This document shows positions 1 to 4,154 of a stretch of 5,472 nucleotides of DNA, one piece after another. A program made the position numbers and the translations under genes. The notes under the pieces were generated by a model that was not told the DNA's origin, searched no databases, and worked only from the letters and a program-made list of their open reading frames with translations. Position 1 is the first letter of the stretch. The number at the start of each line of letters is the position of its first letter. Source of the stretch: an uncultured Methanobrevibacter sp. (GTDB lineage Archaea; Methanobacteriota; Methanobacteria; Methanobacteriales; Methanobacteriaceae); contig CADBMS010000178.1 of the NCBI GenBank assembly GCA_902795935.1, forward strand, positions 1 through 5,472. Reading direction: 5' to 3'.

Positions 1-1
1 A

Positions 2-82
2 AAAGTACCACTCAAAGGATTCTGCATACTATGCGACCAATGCATACCAAAATGCCCAAACAACGCACTATCCTTAAAATAA
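2..82 (+). CDS. C-terminal end of a 4Fe-4S ferredoxin-domain protein (partial, 5' end outside window)
   Basis: The frame starting at base 2 is open from the window edge to a TAA at 80-82 and encodes 26 residues ending in NNALSLK. It contains GFCILCDQCIPKCPNNAL, an exact CxxCxxCxxxCP motif with cysteine codons at 23, 32, 41 and 53. This is the classic signature that ligates a 4Fe-4S cluster, and proline after the last cysteine is typical. Such domains carry electrons in ferredoxins or in the iron-sulfur subunits and domains of hydrogenases, oxidoreductases and radical-SAM enzymes. The protein's identity cannot be fixed, because only its last cluster motif is visible. The motif sits about 8 residues from the C-terminus, so this is either a small ferredoxin or a larger enzyme with a C-terminal ferredoxin domain. 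A hairpin and T tract begin 10 bp after the stop, which supports a true gene end. It converges on pyrC. Confidence 0.8.
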   Translation, partial: KVPLKGFCILCDQCIPKCPNNALSLK

Positions 83-91
83 AAAAAACAC

Positions 92-143
92 AATATGGGA
101 AACACAAAAAAACCCATATTAACTAATTTTTTTTTTTTTTTTT
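92..143. terminator. Bidirectional hairpin terminator with 17-T tract
   Basis: AATATGGG at 92-99 pairs perfectly with CCCATATT at 113-120 (8 bp, 13-nt loop). On the plus strand it is followed by 17 consecutive T at 127-143, which would end the ferredoxin transcript. On the minus strand the same stem is followed by an 8-T tract (A81-A88), so it can also stop transcripts arriving from pyrC. Archaeal RNA polymerase terminates at oligo-T tracts even without a strong stem. Position and symmetry between convergent genes support the call. Confidence 0.75.
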
Positions 144-257
144 AAAAAGCTTGTGATTATTTAATATTATTATATTATTCTATGGAGATTTTTATAATCA
201 TATATTGGACTTTTATAAAATTATATTTCTATTAAAATTTAATGTAAATGCAATGTT

Positions 258-1535
258 TTAGTTTGAAACTAATTGTCCTTTGTTTTCGTAAATTATGTTA
301 TCTTCCATAATTATATTTCCTCTTAACATTGTAAGTATAGGACATCCTTTTAATTTCATATTTTCAAATGGACTGTATTTTCCTTTTGTATAAAAATTAT
401 CTGGATTTATTATTGTTTCTTTTTTTAAATCTATTAAAACTAAATCTGCATCATTTTTTATCGCTATTTCTCCTTTTTGATGTAATTTAAATATTTTGGC
501 AGGATTTGAACATAATTTTTCTTTTATTGTTTCAAAATTAATTGTTCCTTTATTTAATTCGTTTAATAATAATGGTAAGCATGTTTCTAGATTTGGAATT
601 CCTGGTGATGCTGTCCACAGGTCTTTTTCTTTTTCTTCTATTGTATGGGGTGCATGATCTGTTGCAATAGTATTTATTCTATTTAAATGAGTTAAACTTA
701 AGTTTTCGTTTGGGTGTCTAAGTGGGGGGTTTGTTTTAACATAATTTCCATATTTTTTAAATGCATTTGTGGTTAAGAATAGGTGATGTGGAGTTATTTC
801 GCAACTTATTTTTGGATTTTTTGCATTTTTTATTAAGGTTAATGTTTTGGGGGTGCTTATGTGGCATAAATGTATTTGTGTGTTATATTTTTTAGTTAAG
901 TTTATTGCTTGTTTTATTGATTCAATTTCTGCTTCTATGGGTCTTGCATTTGCATATGTTATTGCATTGGTATTTTTGTTGTTTTGTTGTTTTAGTGTTT
1001 CTTGTTCTATTATATCTTTATTTTCAGGGTGTAATGTTATTGGTTTGTTTGTTTTTAAGCTTATTGTTTGAAATATTTCTTCTAATTGTTTATTTGTGTT
1101 TAAATCCATGAATATTTTGTAGGATATTGGGTTTAATTTATTTATTTTTGGTATTTCTTTAATGTTTTCTGTTCCAGCATGTAACCCGTAATCTATTATG
1201 CTTTTTTTTGATGCAATTTTTAGTTTATCTTTGAAATTTTGGTATGTGTTTGTTTTTGGTAGTGTGTTTGGCATATCTATAATTGTGGTGAATCCGCCAT
1301 TTGCAGCTGCCATACTTCCTGTTTTGAATGTTTCTTTTTGTGTTAGTCCAGGATCTCTAAAATGTACATGTGTATCGATTAATCCTGGTAAAACTATTTT
1401 ATTTTTTGCATTAATTATGGTTTCTGCATTTTCACCGAGTTTATTTATACTTTTAATTTTTCCGTTGTCTATGTTTATACATACATTTTCACTTTTTGGT
1501 GAAAGTTTGCAATTTTTGATACACACATCTATCAT
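258..1535 (-). CDS. pyrC: Dihydroorotase, class I type, de novo pyrimidine synthesis
   Basis: This cytoplasmic metal-dependent amidohydrolase interconverts N-carbamoyl-aspartate and dihydroorotate, the third step of UMP synthesis. The protein has 425 residues, normal for archaeal PyrC. Visible motifs are DTHVHFRDPG (residues 54-63, metal-binding H56 and H58 plus substrate-binding R60), GFTTIIDMPNT (81-91), SYKIF around K140 at the site of the carbamylated or bridging residue, TLHPEN (H169), IHLCHIST (H225) and ATDHAPH (catalytic/metal D293). The C-terminal NDADLVLIDL strand is typical of the amidohydrolase beta-sandwich domain. I chose the ATG at 1535-1533 because a GGTG Shine-Dalgarno lies 6 nt upstream and family members begin MxDxxIKN. 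An in-frame TTG at 1547 would overlap that site and add only four residues. The gene stands alone, divergent from the nucleotidyltransferase gene and convergent to the ferredoxin gene. No odd residues or breaks are seen, and the family assignment is secure. Confidence 0.96.
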   Translation of the reverse strand: MIDVCIKNCKLSPKSENVCINIDNGKIKSINKLGENAETIINAKNKIVLPGLIDTHVHFRDPGLTQKETFKTGSMAAANGGFTTIIDMPNTLPKTNTYQNFKDKLKIASKKSIIDYGLHAGTENIKEIPKINKLNPISYKIFMDLNTNKQLEEIFQTISLKTNKPITLHPENKDIIEQETLKQQNNKNTNAITYANARPIEAEIESIKQAINLTKKYNTQIHLCHISTPKTLTLIKNAKNPKISCEITPHHLFLTTNAFKKYGNYVKTNPPLRHPNENLSLTHLNRINTIATDHAPHTIEEKEKDLWTASPGIPNLETCLPLLLNELNKGTINFETIKEKLCSNPAKIFKLHQKGEIAIKNDADLVLIDLKKETIINPDNFYTKGKYSPFENMKLKGCPILTMLRGNIIMEDNIIYENKGQLVSN

Positions 1536-1541
1536 TAGAAA

Positions 1542-1545
1542 CACC
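1542..1545 (-). promoter_or_regulatory. Ribosome binding site of pyrC (GGTG)
   Basis: On the minus strand GGTG lies 6 nt before the ATG at 1535. It matches the 3' end of 16S rRNA (anti-Shine-Dalgarno of the AGGAGGTGA type) and decides the start against the TTG at 1547, which overlaps it. Confidence 0.65.
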
Positions 1546-1649
1546 AATATGTTTAATTATTACTTATATTTATTTTATTTACTTTTATCAATTATAATAT
1601 TGTGGGCATTTATTAAATTATTATTTTAATAAACTACTATTTTATTTAA

Positions 1650-1680
1650 ATTATTAGTTCAGCTAATGAACATTAATAAT
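1650..1680. repeat. Imperfect inverted repeat in the divergent promoter region
   Basis: ATTATTAGTTCA at 1650-1661 pairs with TGAAC-TAATAAT at 1667-1680 once two extra bases (AT, 1672-1673) in the right arm are looped out. The arms are 12 bp and the centre is 5 nt (GCTAA). Lying between two divergent genes, it could be an operator for a dimeric regulator or an RNA hairpin. In such AT-rich DNA some inverted repeats arise by chance, though the GTTCA/TGAAC core raises this one above the background. Confidence 0.4.
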
Positions 1681-1811
1681 ATTGAAATAAGACTATAATT
1701 ATATTATTTATGTTAAAAGTTATATTAAATAAAACCTCAAATTAAAATTGTATAATAAATATTATGTTCTAATAAAAATCTAGTTTTATTTAATTTCTTT
1801 TAATAAGGGTA

Positions 1812-1815
1812 AGGA
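1812..1815 (+). promoter_or_regulatory. Ribosome binding site of the nucleotidyltransferase gene (AGGA)
   Basis: AGGA lies 10 nt before the ATG at 1826 and 2 nt before a closer ATG at 1818, which opens only a two-codon frame. It supports 1826 as the start. The in-frame TTG at 1823 is less likely. Confidence 0.5.
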
Positions 1816-1825
1816 TTATGATTTG

Positions 1826-2935
1826 ATGAACAAAGAAACATTAGCAACAAATATAATTCTACATGATAGGAAACAAATCCTAAATGATGTACAAATTGAA
1901 CCAAGATACAAAGATTCAACAGAATACAGAGATAACACTACACAGATTATTGCAGATTTTACGGAATATTCTCCATTACATAATGGCCACCTACATTGTA
2001 TGAAAGAAGCACAAAAAAAACATCCTAATGCATTATTTGTAGCAGTAGTGCCTGGACCAACAGAACGAAGTGGTAGGGGACTGCCATTTATAATGACCCG
2101 ACAAGCAAGAGCTAAAACAGCAATTCTTGCAGGAGCAGACATAGTAATTGAAGGGCCACCTATGGGTATAATGGGGTCTGGACAATATTCTTTATGTTTA
2201 GCTAAAACATTTCAAGCATTGGATGCAGATATAATTCCTAGAGGGTACAAAAATATTAATGGATTTCAAGAAATAATGAATAGAATTAAGAGAGGTCATG
2301 GAATTGCACCTAAACCATATAAAATGGTTGATATGACTACAAAAGAGATTGTACTTGAAGGTAAACTAGAAGAAGATAATTATGTAATAGTATCATTATC
2401 CAAATCTCTGACTAAGATAAATTTTGATTTTAAAAATAAATTCCAATTTGTAGAAAGAATACAAGGTGTAAGTGGAACAATAATACGCCAAGCAATACAA
2501 AAAAATAACCTTGATATTGCAATTAACATGTTACCCAAAACAACCGTTCAAGTTTTAAGGGAAGAAATAGAAAGTAATAATGCACCACTTCATAATACAA
2601 GAAGTGAAAAATTAATATTAGAAACTGTTAACACCTTATCAAAAAATGAATTATTAAATCTTGCATTACTAGATGAAACCACAGTAAACAATATAATAAA
2701 AAATAAACCATTTTCAACATTAGAAGATGTGAAAAAATTTATAAACTCTGGTTTCAGCACTCATTATAAGACAAGAGTTTTATCGTCACTAGAATCAAAA
2801 ATAGATAAGGAAACAATTTCAAAATATATAGAAATTTACCCCCCTCTTATTCGTGTACTAAACTATAAAGATAAACACGCATTACAAGAGTTTAAAGATA
2901 GAATACCTCATAGGAGAATTATATTATGTCAATAA
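1826..2935 (+). CDS. HIGH-type nucleotidyltransferase, TmcAL-like (tRNA-Met cytidine acetate ligase family)
   Basis: The protein has 369 residues. After a 40-residue N-terminal extension the nucleotidyltransferase core begins at IIADFTEYSPLHNGH, which carries the (H/T)xGH nucleotide-binding motif at residues 52-55. RGLPFIMTRQARAKTAIL followed by GADIVIEGPP (85-112) closely resembles the TmcAL/YlbM pattern of an R/A-rich helix followed by GADLVIELP. GVSGTIIRQAI (214-224) corresponds to the second nucleotide-binding motif (S-x-T-x-x-R). The C-terminal part also fits: STHYKTRVLSSL (311-322) and PPLIRVLNY (339-347) mirror the TmcAL C-terminal TRxxRLLxxxL and PYxRVLGF elements. Bacterial TmcAL uses ATP and acetate to acetylate C34 of elongator tRNA-Met. 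Archaeal homologues are usually annotated only as cytidyltransferase-related or nucleotidyltransferase family, so the substrate here is open. The gene overlaps the FKBP gene by 10 bp. The family is secure; the reaction is inference, so no symbol is given. Confidence 0.85.
   Translation: MNKETLATNIILHDRKQILNDVQIEPRYKDSTEYRDNTTQIIADFTEYSPLHNGHLHCMKEAQKKHPNALFVAVVPGPTERSGRGLPFIMTRQARAKTAILAGADIVIEGPPMGIMGSGQYSLCLAKTFQALDADIIPRGYKNINGFQEIMNRIKRGHGIAPKPYKMVDMTTKEIVLEGKLEEDNYVIVSLSKSLTKINFDFKNKFQFVERIQGVSGTIIRQAIQKNNLDIAINMLPKTTVQVLREEIESNNAPLHNTRSEKLILETVNTLSKNELLNLALLDETTVNNIIKNKPFSTLEDVKKFINSGFSTHYKTRVLSSLESKIDKETISKYIEIYPPLIRVLNYKDKHALQEFKDRIPHRRIILCQ
2912..2916 (+). promoter_or_regulatory. Ribosome binding site of the FKBP gene inside the upstream coding region
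   Basis: AGGAG lies 9 nt before the ATG at 2926, within the last codons of the nucleotidyltransferase gene. It supports the start and tight coupling of the two genes. Confidence 0.65.
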
Positions 2936-3720
2936 AGGAAAAAGATTTTGTAAAAATTAATTTCACAGGAAAAACCATAGAAAATAATGAAATTTTTGAT
3001 ACAACATTAGAAAATGTTGCAGAAGAAGCAGGAATCTTAGATTCTTATAAAACATATGGGCCATTACCAATAATAGTAGGTGCAGGGCATTTAATCCCTG
3101 GATTAGATGAAGAAATTATAGGGATGGATGTTGGTGATAAAAAAACAGTAATATTAGAACCAGAAAAGGCATATGGTGAAAGAGATAAAAATTTGGTTCA
3201 GATTGTGCCAATGAAAGAATTCAAAAAACAAAATATCAAACCATATGTAGGCATGGAATTAACTATGGAAAATCAACATGCAAGAGTTATTAACATTTCC
3301 AGTGGAAGAGTGAGATTAGATTTTAACCATGTACTTGCAGGTAAAACAGTTGAATATGATTTAGAAGTAGTTGCAATCACTGAATCTGACATAGATAAAG
3401 TAAAAGATATGATAAGATTACATTATCCTACTCCTAAAATTGGTGAATATGAAATTGGTGAATCTAATGCAGAAGTGGATATTATTGATGGTGTTGTAAA
3501 AATCACTTTAGATGATATGTTTAATTTTGATGAAACTCCTTTAATGTCTATACATTTTGCTAAATTTAGAATTGCAAAAGATATTTGGGATAATGTTGAA
3601 AATATAACTAAAGTGGAATTCATAGATTCTTTCGAGAATCCGGAAAAATCTGAAGAAGTAAATGATGCAGAACCAGAAGAAACACCTGAAAAAATTCCAG
3701 AAGTATTAGATGATGAATAA
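2926..3720 (+). CDS. FKBP-type peptidyl-prolyl cis-trans isomerase, long archaeal form (SlyD-like)
   Basis: This cytoplasmic folding helper isomerises prolyl peptide bonds and acts as a chaperone. The 264 residues show the order expected for archaeal long FKBPs. The first FKBP half (about 5-85) contains DFVKINFTGKTIENNEIFDTT, GPLPIIVGAGHLIPGLDEEI, GMDVGDKKTVILEPEKAYG. The insert-in-flap chaperone domain (about 87-135) includes VQIVPMKEF and the strand before LDFNHVLAGKTVEYDLEVVAI, which closes the FKBP fold (131-151). A C-terminal domain (about 152-240) follows, of the kind that in the Methanocaldococcus jannaschii homologue FKBP26 mediates dimerisation. The last 27 residues are a Glu/Pro-rich acidic tail ending LDDE. 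No histidine-rich metal-binding tail like that of E. coli SlyD is present. The ATG at 2926 overlaps the upstream gene by 10 bp and has AGGAG in front. No signal peptide or membrane segment is visible. Confidence 0.93.
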   Translation: MSIKEKDFVKINFTGKTIENNEIFDTTLENVAEEAGILDSYKTYGPLPIIVGAGHLIPGLDEEIIGMDVGDKKTVILEPEKAYGERDKNLVQIVPMKEFKKQNIKPYVGMELTMENQHARVINISSGRVRLDFNHVLAGKTVEYDLEVVAITESDIDKVKDMIRLHYPTPKIGEYEIGESNAEVDIIDGVVKITLDDMFNFDETPLMSIHFAKFRIAKDIWDNVENITKVEFIDSFENPEKSEEVNDAEPEETPEKIPEVLDDE

Positions 3721-3725
3721 CTTAC

Positions 3726-3761
3726 ATTAATTTAATTTTATCTTTTTTTTACTAAATTAAT
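3726..3761 (+). terminator. Probable T-tract terminator after the FKBP gene
   Basis: Directly after the FKBP stop, an 8-T tract (3743-3750) lies within TTTAATTTTATC-rich sequence. It sits in the loop of a 9-bp all-A/T inverted repeat (ATTAATTTA 3726-3734 with TAAATTAAT 3753-3761). Archaeal polymerase responds to the T tract itself. The hairpin is weak, and placing the tract in its loop is not the classical arrangement, so the call rests mainly on the T tract and its location. Confidence 0.5.
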
Positions 3762-3774
3762 TACCATCTGGTTC

Positions 3775-3780
3775 TATAAA
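3775..3780 (+). promoter_or_regulatory. Possible TATA element upstream of the TFS gene
   Basis: TATAAA lies 31 nt before the ATG of the TFS gene, in an otherwise less A/T-uniform stretch between the FKBP terminator and that gene. The usual 25-nt spacing would put transcription start almost on top of the ribosome binding site, giving a very short leader. The element is plausible but unproven; readthrough from FKBP is an alternative. Confidence 0.3.
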
Positions 3781-3801
3781 CATTCATTGGCTGATTTTTT
3801 T

Positions 3802-3806
3802 GAGGT
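3802..3806 (+). promoter_or_regulatory. Ribosome binding site of the TFS gene (GAGGT)
   Basis: GAGGT ends 4 nt before the ATG at 3811 and lies downstream of an in-frame TTG at 3787. It therefore fixes the start at 3811 and removes eight spurious N-terminal residues. Confidence 0.75.
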
Positions 3807-3810
3807 TCTT

Positions 3811-4122
3811 ATGGAATTTTGTCAAAACTGTGGAAAATTATTATTACCAAAAAATAATATTTTGCAGTGTTATAATTGTGGATATGAAAAAATAATATCT
3901 AATGATAAAAAGAAAGATTACATTATAGAAGAAAAGTTATTAGATAATCAAGAGCTTATTGTAATTGAAGATAACGTGAATACAATGCCAACTACAAAAG
4001 GATTATGTTATAAATGTCATAATCGAGAATTAGAATGGTGGATGGTTCAAACACGTAAAGCAGATGAAGCTACAACAATATTTTATCGATGCACAAATTG
4101 TGGAAACACTTGGAGACGATAA
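3811..4122 (+). CDS. tfs: Transcription factor S (TFS), RNA polymerase transcript-cleavage factor
   Basis: TFS is the archaeal counterpart of TFIIS and of the Rpb9/A12 family. It enters the secondary channel of stalled RNA polymerase and stimulates cleavage of the backtracked transcript. The 103 residues match the usual length (about 100-110). The N-terminal zinc ribbon has C4, C7, C20 and C23 (FCQNCGK, CYNCGYEK). A charged linker follows, then the C-terminal TFIIS-type ribbon with C66, C69, C94 and C97 (LCYKCHNRELEWWMVQTR, FYRCTNCGNTWRR). The acidic D85-E86 pair in RKADEATT is the catalytic dipeptide at the ribbon tip, so this should be a cleavage-competent TFS rather than an inhibitory paralogue that has lost it. 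The first ribbon residue after C66 is tyrosine where proline is common; this is a minor change. The start is set by GAGGT 4 nt upstream. It converges on the pseudomurein-binding protein gene. Confidence 0.95.
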   Translation: MEFCQNCGKLLLPKNNILQCYNCGYEKIISNDKKKDYIIEEKLLDNQELIVIEDNVNTMPTTKGLCYKCHNRELEWWMVQTRKADEATTIFYRCTNCGNTWRR

Positions 4123-4154
4123 AATAATATAAATAATATTTTTATATATTATTT
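4122..4154. terminator. Convergent bidirectional terminator containing both stop codons
   Basis: AAATAATATA at 4122-4131 pairs perfectly with TATATTATTT at 4145-4154 (10 bp, 13-nt loop). Five T at 4139-4143 serve the plus strand; on the minus strand the T-rich arm and the sequence beyond 4125 play the same role. The left arm begins on the last base of the TFS stop codon and the right arm covers two bases of the stop codon of the minus-strand gene. All pairs are A-T, so the stem is weak. The position makes a shared terminator likely. Confidence 0.5.

Larger units (their letters stand above)
1536..1825. other. Divergent AT-rich intergenic region between pyrC and the nucleotidyltransferase gene
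   Basis: This 290-bp stretch should contain promoters for both flanking genes, which point away from each other. It is nearly all A and T, so TATA-like strings are abundant and no single box stands out. For the plus-strand gene, TGTATAATAAAT around 1749-1760 is one plausible TATA element, which would place transcription start near 1780. For pyrC no convincing element could be singled out. No open frame with a ribosome binding site, tRNA or recognisable riboswitch was seen. An imperfect inverted repeat at 1650-1680 is listed separately. Confidence 0.6.

Noticed and set aside
211..220. Perfect palindrome TTTTATAAAA, a possible TATA box.
   Set aside because: No gene begins downstream on either strand within reach; it lies just past the 3' end of pyrC and such strings are common in this AT-rich sequence.
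144..257. Possible small RNA or short gene between the terminator and the end of pyrC.
   Set aside because: The 114 bp are almost all A and T, with no open frame preceded by a ribosome binding site and no GC-containing paired structure.
847..1111. Two overlapping plus-strand frames rich in Leu, Phe and Val.
   Set aside because: Both are antisense to the middle of pyrC, whose motifs (IHLCHIST, TLHPEN) lie in the same bases; the hydrophobicity is a composition artefact.
1198..1629. Plus-strand open frame of 143 codons that looks hydrophobic and membrane-like.
   Set aside because: It runs antisense through the N-terminal third of pyrC. Lys/Asn/Ile-rich AT-rich genes give Phe/Leu/Val-rich antisense frames, and there is no ribosome binding site or recognisable domain.
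1816..2142. Minus-strand frame of 108 codons across the start of the nucleotidyltransferase gene.
   Set aside because: The plus strand here encodes the conserved HNGH and GADIVIEGP motifs; the reverse frame shows no family resemblance.
3787..3789. TTG as the start of TFS.
   Set aside because: It lies upstream of the strong GAGGT site. Starting at the ATG at 3811 places the first zinc-ribbon cysteine at residue 4, as is normal for TFS.
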